From: Cudoniella acicularis
Lineage: Eukaryota > Ascomycota > Leotiomycetes > Helotiales > Helotiaceae
Direction: 5' to 3'
NCBI GenBank assembly: GCA_013054445.1
Contig: JAAMPI010000856.1
Location: 1 to 24,209 of the forward strand
Length of the DNA stretch: 24,209 bases
Shown here piece after piece: positions 9,611 through 18,842 of this stretch; the stretch's first letter is position 1; every line of letters starts with the position of its first letter. A program made the position numbers and the translations under genes. Below the pieces are notes generated by a model. The model was given only the letters and a program-made list of their open reading frames with translations. It made no database searches and had not been told where the DNA came from.

Positions 9611-10607
9611 ATGGATTCGCCTGTGCTGAGTTCTAGCGGGGATGAGGACCTCGACTCTGTGGTTCCAATGAAATTCATGAATAACATTACAAAAATCGAC
9701 AGGAAAGTTCCCTGGCCTTCAAAGGAAGTGGCAGCGTCAAACGCGCCCTTTTCCAGGTATGTATTCGACTTTCCTCTTGTCTCAGCTGTATACTAAACCT
9801 TTCCCTAGTCATCTACAAGATGATATGGTTAATATATACGTCGGTTCCGAGGAATTCCTGTTTCGAGTCCATAAAAAGATCCTTTGTGCGCGCATCCCTT
9901 ACTTCGACAAGATGTTCAATAGTGGCTTTAAAGAGGGAACGGAGTTAATGGCCAAGTTACCCGAAGAAGAGCCCGTTACCTTTGATCTTCTGGTTGAATG
10001 GGTATACCAATCATTTCCTTACCCTATAAGAAAACTGGAGGCCGTTAGGAATTCCGAAGGAGATCTCACGCCGTCATGGGATGTCATTGCTTTCTATGCC
10101 CTCGCAGGAAGAATGTGCCTCCCTAACCTCCAGGACCTAATTATGGATGCTTGCATCAGGTATCACAAGTCTGTGAAAGTATGTAATCTATCTTCACGTT
10201 GACTACTCAATCATAAATCTAACAACAATCGACAGGAACTTCCCTCGGTTGAGTTCGCGGAGCGTGCCTACCTCGAGACAGGTGACGACTCCCGTCTATC
10301 CGCCTACGCCCTATCCACAATATTCTACGTCATTGCGCACAGAGACGCGTATGAGTTTGATAATGGCTGGTCCACAGACGCAATCCATACTCTCTTCCAA
10401 GATGTGCCTCAGTTTTCATACGATTATATCAACCATGCCAGAGCTGCAATACAGTCAAAAGACCCGAGAGATCGGGAAGCTTGCTTCTACCATAAACATT
10501 CGCCGCATGATCCTTGTCCTCAGGAACCGAGCGCTGGCTCAAAGAACGGAATATCACTTACATCTATGACTGGAGCTATCAGATACTCTTTCGAGGAAAT
10601 CACGTAG
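9611..10607 (+). CDS. BTB/POZ domain protein, intact copy (three exons)
   Basis: Exons are 9611-9756, 9809-10178 and 10236-10607. Introns are 52 bp (GTATGT...CTAG) and 57 bp (GTATGT...ACAG) with branch-like ACTAAA and CTAAC. Splicing yields one 295-residue frame. The BTB/POZ core spans about residues 53-117 (DMVNIYVGSEEFLF, RVHKKIL, IPYFDKMFNSGFKE, then VEWVYQ), followed by a helical C-terminal half (ELPSVEFAERAY, YALSTIFYVI, FSYDYI). BTB domains mediate homo- or hetero-oligomerisation and, in some proteins, cullin-3 recruitment. Small fungal BTB proteins of this form are abundant and mostly uncharacterised, so no substrate or pathway can be named. I chose 9611 rather than the in-frame ATG at 9554 because it gives an exon 1 of a length similar to copies 1 and 2. 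Unlike those copies, the C-terminus lacks the basic KRK...KR tail. It is the only apparently functional member of the local trio. Confidence 0.85.
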
Positions 10608-11535
10608 GCTTTTTGGGTGACGAGATGATTTAAGTGGCATCGCTCCAGTTCGCCAATGATATCGCCTAATAAAATTTTGTGCCTGATTTCATACTAGTGT
10701 TGATTTCACAATACAAATACATTTTTGAATTTTGAAATCCTTCTTACACTTTTTGTTCAAGGCTGGAATAAGCTGTTCTAAAGCTCGACCACCACGTTTG
10801 AATTCAGTTCTCGAATCTCGTCTTTTTGGCCCAAAGACAGTTTCTCTAGAAGCCCCAAATATTGAAATGGTCTGATGAGTTGTCCCTCTAATGCAATTGG
10901 GATTTTCTCTGTCGAATTCCACCAATCTAAAAATGAGTTATGTATGAAAAGCATCTCGTTGGCAGTCGTTTGTACGATTCCTTTGTGGCGTTGAGACGAC
11001 GGTATGTCACTCACTCAGCCCAACTACAGTCCGAATCATACGCACTTACGAAGTATCCGAGCCGTGTCTACACCCATGATTGAATGGCAAGGGTATTTTA
11101 AATTTGGGACGGCTCGTCTACATAGCCTGTTTCATCCGGCAAGTGCCGGCAGTTGGTCCCAAAAGGGTCAAGTGCTTCCGATCAATTTTAAATTTCCCAC
11201 ATCATTTATTCTACTGTCGACGTCTTCTTCGTGGAATTCGGTCAAATACTAGCCGAGACACTGGCCGCTAGATAGCGACCAGGCAACCTCTTTTTTTAAA
11301 TAAAAAGAAATATTCGTTACGCCCCGTTGTGCCTTCGGTGTATATCCATTCTTGGCAACCGGAATCCGGGGATTGGTGGGGGTGTGGAGTTCCCGCACTT
11401 TGGATCTAGCGTCGTGCCTGACGCTCAGGTTTGTTGAAACTCACAACCCAATCTTGAGAATGCGTAGGTCAGCAGACAATGGCACATCCACAAAATCATG
11501 GCTCAGCATGGGAGCAGTGTGTCCAAGAAATAATC
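10608..11535. other. Intergenic region with a possible minus-strand coding remnant
   Basis: No complete gene is seen. On the minus strand 10778-11014 is open for 78 codons. It has a stretch of ordinary protein-like composition (NSFLDWWNSTEKIPIALEGQ and following), which may be a remnant of an exon. I do not recognise the family and no start or splice context is convincing. The short frames at 11004-11271 and 11352-11546 look random. Composition becomes AT-rich from about 11530. Confidence 0.35.
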
Positions 11536-12130
11536 AAAGTAATTAATTACTAATCAAATCAAATCAAATATTCTTGATTAGAGTTTGATTAGCACTTTCT
11601 GACACCCACTTGATTTGATTTAAATAACTAATTAAATTAAATTAAATTAATTTGATTAGTATTTATTACTTTATTATTCTGTAACTCTTTATATAATAGA
11701 AGCTAGATATAATTCTATAGGCTTTTAATTAAAGAATTTAGTATTTTCTAGTTATATAAGTACTTTTACTAGAAGGTAATAAAGAAGAAAGAGAGAGGGG
11801 GGGGTTATTATTACCTTAATGCCTTAGGTTATACGAGGGTCGAAGAGGACAGGGGAGAGAGTTTTAAGTAAAAATAAAAGTATAATATTTAGTTATTATA
11901 TTCTTCTAGTTTAGGGGCTTTAATCCTATAAGTATATAGACAGATTTAAAGTGCTTATATCTTAGAAAGAAGCTTAATTATATAAGATTTTATTTTTATA
12001 TTCATGTGACTAAAATAATTAATTACTAATTAAATTAAATCAAATATTTATGATTTGATTTTAATTAGGGCTTAAAAAGTTTGATTTCACTTTGGTTAGG
12101 GTCTACTAATTAAATCGAATCAAATCATTT
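11536..12130. repeat. AT-rich repeat relic with a direct repeat at both ends
   Basis: A stretch of about 55 bp at 11536-11590 recurs in the same orientation at 12012-12066. Both share TAATTAATTACTAAT followed by runs of CAAAT or TAAAT. Several sites differ as C in the left copy and T in the right, as expected from C-to-T mutation acting on repeats. The interior is very AT-rich with no open frame. It could be the remains of a short LTR pair or a MITE-like element, but no target duplication was found, so the element class is unknown. Confidence 0.5.
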
Positions 12131-12327
12131 TACACACTGCATGGAAGGCTTTAAAATTCGGATTTGATTTGGTACTCCATTTTCATCCAGCTGTGAAAAA
12201 ATTCCGTGGCTTTTCAGTTCAAATATAAAGTGACTGGGTTTCCCCGGTTTGATTTTGAGGCTTTGTCAAAGCATATTGTTTCCAAAGACTTACTTGATTA
12301 CTTTGCCAGGAAGCTCAGTAACATCTT

Positions 12328-13590
12328 ACGATAATTACTCCTGTTGTCTTTTGCCTCATTGGCCTTGCACTCGTTGCTCCTCCTCCTCCTCACCCAGTTA
12401 CTCGAAGTCTGTCTTGCACCGGAACCTTCACCCCAATTACAGTAACTCAATGGATTAGCTCAATGAATCCTGGATGGAATCTCGGGAACACTCTTGATGT
12501 TATCCCAACCGAGGGAAGTTGGAACAATCCCCCCGTCGACTTTTCTACCTTCGACGTCGTCAAAGCTGCATGCTTTAAAAGTATTCGACTTCCAGGTACG
12601 TATCTCTCTGCCAAAACAGCTTTTTAAAGCACTGAATTTATAGACAGTAACCTGGATCGATCATTTCACCACAGGATCACCCACTTGGGATGTTGATCCC
12701 ACATAGTTGGCGAGAGTTCCCGCTGTTGTCGATGCTGTGATCTCTCGCGGTATGTATGTCATTGTCAATGTTCACCACAATAGCCATGACTGGGCAGATT
12801 TGACAGCAGCTGGAGTCAACTACACCATGATCGAGGAGAAGTCCCACAGACTGTGATATGAGATTGGCACGGAGCTGAGTTGCAAGTTGAATCTGCTGGC
12901 ATTCGAACCTCTCAATGAGCCATCCGGTTCAAACACCATTGCTTATATTGAGTTGGGTAGACTGCAGAATTTATTATTGAGGCTATCAATGCTGCTGGTA
13001 GTTTCAATTCGCAACGCGTTGCCACTCTTGTTGGTCCTGGAGTAAGTTTCCTGCACGAATGGACGGACAGTTTTGGCTTATTTTCTTGTAGGAATCAGTC
13101 AGTCACCCAGAATACTTCGCCACTCCAACTAACATGCCCAATCCTTACGCCATCCAATTCCACTACTACAGTCCATGTAAGTCACAAATATCCCACATTT
13201 GAAAAGCCTTACTAACACCGGAAAGACGACTTCATCTTCGGCGCCTGGGGCAAAACCTGGTGGGGCGCCACAGCCGACAAAACCTCCCTCCTCTCCGACC
13301 TCTCCACCATCTCCGCCGCATTCCCCAACATCCCCCTCCTAATCGGAGAATGGTCCGCCACGCCCGTAACGACCGAAACGGCCGCCTGAAGAAAATACTA
13401 CGACTACCTGATCCGCACCGCTCTTCCTACGGTATCAGCACCATGCTCTAATACGACGGCGCCGGCCAACTAGATTGAACAACGGGGGTATGGCGCGACG
13501 ACAACGCTATCCAGATATACACGAGTGCCGAAATTGGAGTTGTAAATGCGGTTGCTGATAGCACGGAGGTGAATACTGCGACGATGCATA
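12328..13590 (+). pseudogene. GH5-family endo-beta-1,4-glucanase pseudogene
   Basis: A secreted cellulase gene in decay. A signal-peptide-like segment (IITPVVFCLIGLALV) begins at 12331, but the codon where Met is expected (12328-12330) is ACG, with an in-frame stop (TAA) three codons before it. GH5 landmarks follow in order: GWNLGNTLD; SIRLP-VTW across intron 12596-12647; RGMYVIVNVHHN; FEPLNEP, whose Glu (12917-12919) aligns with the GH5 acid/base; FHYYSPYDF across intron 13177-13225; and LIGEW, whose Glu (13348-13350) aligns with the nucleophile. A further intron is 13042-13091. Lesions include stops at 12704 (TAG), 12854 (TGA) and 13387 (TGA), a frameshift near 12957, another near 13415, and stops beyond it. 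Several stops stand where family members usually have Trp, so TGG-to-TAG/TGA transitions are likely. The 3' end is interrupted by a MITE at 13591. No active enzyme can be made. Confidence 0.85.
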
Positions 13591-13800
13591 GACTGCGTGA
13601 TGGGTANCCCACGGGTANCCGTTNGGCCGTGCTTCTCTTTTGTTTCTAGGCNAAATTTAATACGGATTTTTNGACAGAACTAGAAATTTCNAGNCTATTA
13701 CGAAAATANGATATTTATTAAAAAAAANCCTTAGGGCTTTACCCGACGCACNGCTAGGCACGGACCAACTGNTCCGTGTACGGGTACCCATCACGCAGTC
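13591..13800. mobile_element. 210-bp MITE with terminal inverted repeats and TA target duplication
   Basis: The left end GACTGCGTGATGGGTA (13591-13606) and the right end TACCCATCACGCAGTC (13785-13800) are perfect inverted complements; the match continues to about 19 bp, allowing one ambiguous base. The element is flanked by TA on both sides (13589-13590 and 13801-13802), the target duplication of Tc1/mariner-type elements. The interior is about 210 bp and non-coding, so it would depend on a transposase supplied elsewhere. It sits in the tail of the GH5 pseudogene. Nearly all ambiguous bases in this part of the window lie inside it, consistent with a high-copy repeat that assembled poorly. Confidence 0.85.
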
Positions 13801-13990
13801 TAGACACGCAAAGTAGAGGTCGACTCGAAGGATGGGGATGGTCGGACGCCGCTATAGAGAGCAGCCCAGGGAAGGCACGGCGCTGTAGTAAAGCAACTGT
13901 AATCAAATATTAAATAGCTTTTCTTACTATCCCTCCTTCCCACCCACCACTTTACTGCTCGATTTCCTTATACCTCTCTATAGACGTCTT

Positions 13991-16102
13991 CTATTCAATA
14001 AGAAACCGCTGCGGTTCCACGCTTTCAACACGTTTCGGTGAGCCAAGGAGATACAACTCCTCGGGCTGGCCGAGATAACGTAGCCGCAAAGGTTGATTAC
14101 AACTAGTCATCGAGCAGTCCATAAGTCGAACATTCCAAGCCAATGCCACAGTAAAATGAGAACCATCCCGAAGAAACATCGAATCGGAATAGGGAACAAA
14201 GACATAGTCAGCTACTGAATGATCAATGTCTGTGAAAAGACAGCAAGATTCAACGACCTCACTAAAATGAAGCGTGGTCCGGTCTTCATCAATTTCATCC
14301 CATTCCTTAAGAAACCGAAGCGGTCCACTGGTTTCGCAAGGGTCAGAATTATCTAGACCTCTTAAAGTAGCTTGCTCAATGTTCCGTAATACTTCATTAC
14401 ATAAGTGCACCGCCCTGTTCTTCCCTGCGAGAATAGAAACCTGGTCAAGAGTCTCGCAGATAATGGCTTTGATAACTTCGCAGTCTACCATAGAATCCAA
14501 AGGAAGCCGATCGACAAATCCATCGATCTTGGAGATAATTTCGGCTATTCTGATATGGCAATTCATCGGCCAGAGATACCCAGATGTCAACAGCCCTGCC
14601 ACTGTGACTGACTCACATGGAAAACTGGGAATTGGTTCACTCCACAAGCAGAGCCAATTATTCATAGTGCGGTTTGAGTCGATAGCATCTTTGACACTTC
14701 CCACTGGCAAAGGGAGCCACGAAAAAGCTTCAGGACGTCCTATCCAACACTCCATTTGGATGAAATCGAGCAAACCGCCGTCCCCATTGACAATAGACAA
14801 AGCTAATGTGCAAATACTCAAGCCCAACTTCAGCTGTACCAATTTTGGGCATTTAAGCCCCTTCTTATAGCCGCAGACATTAGCCATGATGACTATTCGG
14901 TCAGAGTTTTCCTTGCCATCCCGACCGGAAATCAGCCTGCACGCTTCAATTACACTTAAGTATCGTCTCTTCTTAAGGCGCCATTTGGATTCCGGACAGG
15001 TTTCTTGGAAAAGGTGGTATGCAGCAATCGCACGACGCTCAGAGCCCAACGTTTTCTGGATGATTTCTCTTTCTGGTCTCTTGAGTCGAGCTGGAAACAC
15101 TGTTTCGTAAGGCTTTATGATCGGACAGAAAAGTGCTTGGAGGACAAGTTGATGTACTACAATCTGACCGGAAAGATTACCGAGCCAGTGGCTACGCTGC
15201 AGCGACGTGCCACAGGGCACAAGAAAATGAAGTAGTCTTGAGGCCATCAACGACTCTGAAAGCGTCCATATACGACAGAACCATTCGTCCTCAGAGATTA
15301 GTGCAGAGACTTGCATGATACTCCGTAGCTCCGATTCCACGCCCGTTATAGTACCGGTTTGGGTTCGCTCTACGTGGTACTTTTCCGCGAATTTGAAGGC
15401 GTCTAAGTGGGCCTGCTCTGTGATCCCAGCAGTGAGCACAGCAACTATCTGTTGAGACTGGCGATATACAGCATGATATGCTTTAACAGCTTGATCAACC
15501 TGCTCCGGGTCTTCTTGATCCACGCATTCTTGATCAATCCATATGAACTTGAAGCCTTGAGAAGCAGCATAGGCAATGATTCGATCCAACAACCAAGCTG
15601 GAGCATTGCTTTTGCGCCGTTGGTTAGAAGGTAGAACAATCTCGTAGCGTTCTTCCTCGGATGCTTTGTCTTGCGGCCATCGGTAGGAAACGGCAAGATA
15701 ATGTGGACACCCTGGAATCTCCCCGAGAGACGTCAACCTTAAAGGCATTCTCCTGCCCGGTCTCGTGGAGATGATGTCAAATTCTTGATATGAGACACAA
15801 TGACAGGATTGTTCAGCCTCGCCATGTTCAGCAGCACCACCGTCCTTCGCTAGGGCCTGGGGAAGGAAGTCCTTACAGTCGAGGTGATCGTGAGTAGTAG
15901 AAGATTTGTGAGAGCAAGCTCCCTTGCCTGGCTTCAGTGGTGTATCTTCCGAAGGGTATGCCGTAAGGAACTGAAGATTCTCTGCCCAGACAGGCGTGTC
16001 TTCTCTGTCGTACTGTGTTGACATAGCCTTGAGTAAGTTCTGTTTAAACTGTCCACCTCCCTTGTATAGCTTACAGAATGACTTATCCAGATCGTAATCC
16101 AT
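13991..16102 (-). CDS. HET-domain protein (heterokaryon incompatibility type)
   Basis: A single uninterrupted frame of 703 residues. The HET domain occupies about residues 134-285 and shows its three hallmark blocks: HYLAVSYRWPQ (134-144), FKFIWIDQECVDQED (184-198) and EWFCRIWTLSE (273-283). HET domains occur in proteins that trigger cell death when genetically different hyphae fuse; many family members have no proven role, and this one cannot be assigned to a known incompatibility locus. Residues 60-110 are Cys/His-containing (CSHKSS...HDHLDC...SCHC) but match no zinc-binding motif I can name. The 400-residue C-terminal part has no recognised NACHT, ankyrin or WD repeat signature. The first Met (16102) has a reasonable start context (ccaaacATGG). 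Its neighbours are a MITE and a dead cellulase. The frame is intact even though nearby repeats are mutated, which suggests selection or recent origin. Two CACGTG sites lie 290 bp upstream. Confidence 0.88.
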   Translation of the reverse strand: MDYDLDKSFCKLYKGGGQFKQNLLKAMSTQYDREDTPVWAENLQFLTAYPSEDTPLKPGKGACSHKSSTTHDHLDCKDFLPQALAKDGGAAEHGEAEQSCHCVSYQEFDIISTRPGRRMPLRLTSLGEIPGCPHYLAVSYRWPQDKASEEERYEIVLPSNQRRKSNAPAWLLDRIIAYAASQGFKFIWIDQECVDQEDPEQVDQAVKAYHAVYRQSQQIVAVLTAGITEQAHLDAFKFAEKYHVERTQTGTITGVESELRSIMQVSALISEDEWFCRIWTLSESLMASRLLHFLVPCGTSLQRSHWLGNLSGQIVVHQLVLQALFCPIIKPYETVFPARLKRPEREIIQKTLGSERRAIAAYHLFQETCPESKWRLKKRRYLSVIEACRLISGRDGKENSDRIVIMANVCGYKKGLKCPKLVQLKLGLSICTLALSIVNGDGGLLDFIQMECWIGRPEAFSWLPLPVGSVKDAIDSNRTMNNWLCLWSEPIPSFPCESVTVAGLLTSGYLWPMNCHIRIAEIISKIDGFVDRLPLDSMVDCEVIKAIICETLDQVSILAGKNRAVHLCNEVLRNIEQATLRGLDNSDPCETSGPLRFLKEWDEIDEDRTTLHFSEVVESCCLFTDIDHSVADYVFVPYSDSMFLRDGSHFTVALAWNVRLMDCSMTSCNQPLRLRYLGQPEELYLLGSPKRVESVEPQRFLIE

Positions 16103-16391
16103 GTTTGGAAATGCTGTTGACTTTATAAGACGAAGCAGCTTAGGTCCTAGCCTGTAGGAATTGCGCTGTTGTCCGCAAAGTGGCCGAACTCAAATGGACT
16201 TTTCCCAACTTGTTCGTTCTAGTTTCCGTTGGTCTATTGGGATTATTGAATGGGGATAATGAATCATATACCAAGTAAACTGGTCGTTATCTGTAGATGA
16301 ACTAAAAATCGTGTAAATGATAAATTGTCGCTTTAAAATATTGGAAGCTGTGCGAAGAGAAGACGCGTGTTTTGTGTTTGCGCTTTTTAAA

Positions 16392-16405
16392 CACGTGCTC
16401 ACGTG
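16392..16405. promoter_or_regulatory. Paired CACGTG (E-box) motif upstream of the HET gene
   Basis: CACGTG occurs twice in 14 bp (16392-16397 and 16400-16405, separated by two bases), about 290 bp upstream of the HET start codon. CACGTG is the classic site for bHLH regulators in fungi. Function here is inferred from position only; CACGTG also occurs elsewhere in the window. Confidence 0.4.
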
Positions 16406-16689
16406 CGTCGAACTTTAGGCAACCATCCACACATCTCAGAGAGCAAATTTATTCGTTCCAAGACAGTGGAAGAGCACAAATATCGGCCTGCAAATGTCCT
16501 TTAACGGACAACAACAGCTCGAGAGAAGACCGAATAATGTTCTGGGGAAAACCCCAGAAACAGCGGGGGAACAGTTGCCCCCTTTATAAACCAGCAAATG
16601 TTAGTAGTCTTCTGTTGGCCCCGCACGATTTGCTCACTTCGCTACGCACACCTCTGTGTCATACACATCGGTGCTAGGCCTACGGCCGG

Positions 16690-16755
16690 CAGGTGCCACC
16701 CAGTGCGCACCGACCAATGTTGCCTGGCACTACTACGTCGCGCAGGTGCCACCCA
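16690..16755. repeat. Pair of short direct repeats (CAGGTGCCACCCA)
   Basis: The 13-mer CAGGTGCCACCCA begins at 16690 and again at 16743. A related GGTGCCAGGTGCCA lies near 16822. It may mark a relic of a repeat element; no ends or coding content were found. Confidence 0.45.
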
Positions 16756-16964
16756 AATAGCAGTATTGGCAAAGGCAGTACTTCGCTGCGCTGCCAAGTT
16801 AGTCCAACTGTCATGTACCTGGTGCCAGGTGCCAGTGGTTCCAAGGGTAGGGAATAAAATCAGTCGGGGATTAAATGTTGCACGAAGCACTATACATACA
16901 CGCAGTGGTGAATTAGCAATTTCGAGTATGTTGCTATAATGAGGATTCAGCTGGATTGACTTTA

Positions 16965-17236
16965 CGAGCCTGCGGACATAAGTTTACGTTTTCAGGCTAC
17001 TTTTCAGCGATTTCCAGGCTTCGCGATCCCGCTTTCAGGCTTCCGAAAACTAAAGTTATCGTGATCACTTGAATATTATAATATAACTAGGAATGATTAT
17101 AGTATAGAATATAACTAACCGCGAGTTATGTAAGGCAAAGGTACTTTTTATTCACTAGCTTTTTAATTTTACGATTTTTGTCTTTTTATTTACTAGAAAA
17201 GTGCCCTGAAAACGTAGACTTTTGTCAGCAGGCTCG
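16965..17236. mobile_element. 272-bp MITE with 41-bp inverted repeats and TTA target duplication
   Basis: The left terminal repeat (16965-17005) begins CGAGCCTGCGGACA and contains TACGTTTTCAGG. The right one (17196-17236) is its inverse complement with about five mismatches over 41 bp. Both sides are flanked by TTA (16962-16964 and 17237-17239). A 3-bp TTA/TAA duplication is characteristic of PIF/Harbinger-type elements, so this is probably a non-autonomous PIF/Harbinger MITE. The interior is AT-rich and non-coding. Another superfamily remains possible because no transposase is present. Confidence 0.85.
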
Positions 17237-18281
17237 TTAGGTCAGCAGACTAGCACGTCGGCATAGAGCAGCGGCCGAGACTGCTAAATTCGGCTGCGCT
17301 TTACCCTGAACCTTGCCTTTAGCTGTAAATTCGACAACTGAGTTGAATAATCCAAGGTGGAGCATCCTGCGCGACGCCTGGGGACTCGTGAGAAAGTACT
17401 ATATGCAAATGACCCATTTCTGCTGTCACATAAAGTAACGCCACGTGATACAATATTAACAAGTAGAAAAATCCTTTTACTTCATGCATATTGTTGCTAC
17501 TGTACACATCTAATCGAAACTGAGGTAGGTGTTGGATACAGGTGCTTAAAGGCCTTATAAGCGGTGACCCCCTAAGCTATTTGAGCTCTGCGACTGTGTG
17601 GGAAGCTTATTTTCAATGGCTCTGCACCTCTTCGTGGGCCCGCGTTTCCTCCCTCATCTTCGAGTGCGCCCGGCTCAGGCCTCCAAAATTCATCAAAGCG
17701 CCTCTGCGGACCTTCAAGGTTGATTAACGTAAGCCTAAGTTAAGTAAAATGAAAGTAAGAATAGTATACTATTATAACTCTTATTTTATAGTAATAGTCT
17801 ATTAATATTTAATATTTATTTTTAATTAGATATAATTATTTAAATATTAAATAATAAAGTAAAAATATAATTATATTAATACAAAAGAGTATCACCTAAT
17901 TCCAAGATAGAAAATCTACCCCACTTACGATGCGCCACGCCCCTATTACTGTTGCCATTGCACGGACCCCCTCGCTTCCCTTGCTGACTAAAATTGTCAA
18001 CGCATTCTGCCCCTGTAACCTTGCGAAAGTCGACGTCAATACTTCAAAAGAAAACTACTATCGCTTTGTCTGATTTCACAAAGGAAAAGAATTTGAAGGG
18101 ATTAAGGGGTTGGAGTTCGCCCGAACCCATTGAATTTAAATTTAAATTTAAATTGGTTGTTGTTTAAATGTTTTGAGATGTAGCAGTTGCGCAGTAACCG
18201 GTGCAGGGGGTGGAACACTTGAAAGTTGTTAAATGACTGCTAAGTCGTAAGAAAAGCAACTTAGTAGAAGAACATGAAAGG
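17237..18281. other. Gene-free stretch with an AT-rich fold-back segment
   Basis: No gene is supported. Positions 17740-17890 are extremely AT-rich and contain imperfect inverted repeats (for example TAATATTTAATATTT against AAATATTAAATAATA), as expected for an eroded, RIP-mutated repeat. Frames at 17357-17727 have no domain content. Confidence 0.45.
18133..18154. repeat. AATTTA-type short tandem repeat
   Basis: A 22-bp run made of alternating A and T triplets (a 6-bp unit repeated about three and a half times). It is a simple-sequence repeat with no evident function. Confidence 0.6.
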
Positions 18282-18842
18282 ATGGAGAAGGATATATGTT
18301 TTTCAATGAAAATAAAATCACATGGTAAATATAGCTGGATCGTAATGCGGCAAAAGGTCATTGAATTTTCTAAAGATGTGAGTGCTTTGGTGTACGGTAT
18401 TGTAATATCAAACCTTGAAATCAGGCACTGTCTCAAGGACAGCAACAATTTTAACTCCCTTGTGCTCAACGAGAAAAAGTATTCTGATTTCCATCGTCAT
18501 AAAGATAGCAGCGGACCTTTTCTCCTGCCAAATAAGAAGAAGAGAGCCTCAATGATATCAGATAGCCTGCTGCTTCGAATCAGTGACAAGTACCTTAGAA
18601 GGCCTGGAAATGAATCTTGCTGCGCGAAACATTTTTGTGCCCCACATAAGTGCTTGTATTTTTGCCATTGCATCCAGCTGCTGCGAGGTCGCGCCGTACA
18701 AAGCCGTGATTTCTCTCAGGCAAAGAAAACAAAATGCTTGACAAGAATCATAAGACGAAGAAACAAACAGGCTTTTGTTTCTTCAAGAGGTACAAAAGTC
18801 TTGAAATCCCCTGAACTCTACGGCGTGTCTTTGTATGTATAA
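18282..18842 (+). CDS. Hypothetical 186-residue open frame, unrecognised
   Basis: The longest uninterrupted frame in this gene-poor stretch, and it is not a shadow of another gene. The product would be basic, Lys/Ser-rich and contain a Cys/His cluster (CCAKHFCAPHKC...CHC) near residues 112-128, which superficially resembles a metal-binding arrangement but matches no family I know. There is no signal peptide or membrane span. No intron signals or promoter support it, and the surrounding DNA looks like eroded repeat. It may equally be a chance frame or a fragment of an old element. Confidence 0.2.
   Translation: MEKDICFSMKIKSHGKYSWIVMRQKVIEFSKDVSALVYGIVISNLEIRHCLKDSNNFNSLVLNEKKYSDFHRHKDSSGPFLLPNKKKRASMISDSLLLRISDKYLRRPGNESCCAKHFCAPHKCLYFCHCIQLLRGRAVQSRDFSQAKKTKCLTRIIRRRNKQAFVSSRGTKVLKSPELYGVSLYV

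Larger units (their letters stand above)
16103..16964. other. Upstream region of the HET gene, no gene seen
   Basis: This holds the presumed promoter of the HET gene and then GC-richer DNA with short repeats near 16690-16840. Frames at 16372-16677 and 16598-16939 have no domain content and overlap antisense frames, so I treat them as chance. Confidence 0.45.

Noticed and set aside
13260..13451. A 63-codon plus-strand frame inside the GH5 region
   Set aside because: It is out of frame with the GH5 homology and is a shadow of the pseudogene.
6898..16102. Idea that the BTB genes and the HET gene form one new defence or recognition system
   Set aside because: They are on opposite strands, about 3.4 kb apart, separated by a dead cellulase and repeats, with no shared domain or regulatory motif. 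Proximity alone is not enough.
17740..17890. AT-rich inverted repeats as a possible centromere, origin or structured RNA
   Set aside because: The composition is so AT-rich that such pairings are expected by chance, and RIP-eroded repeats give the same appearance.
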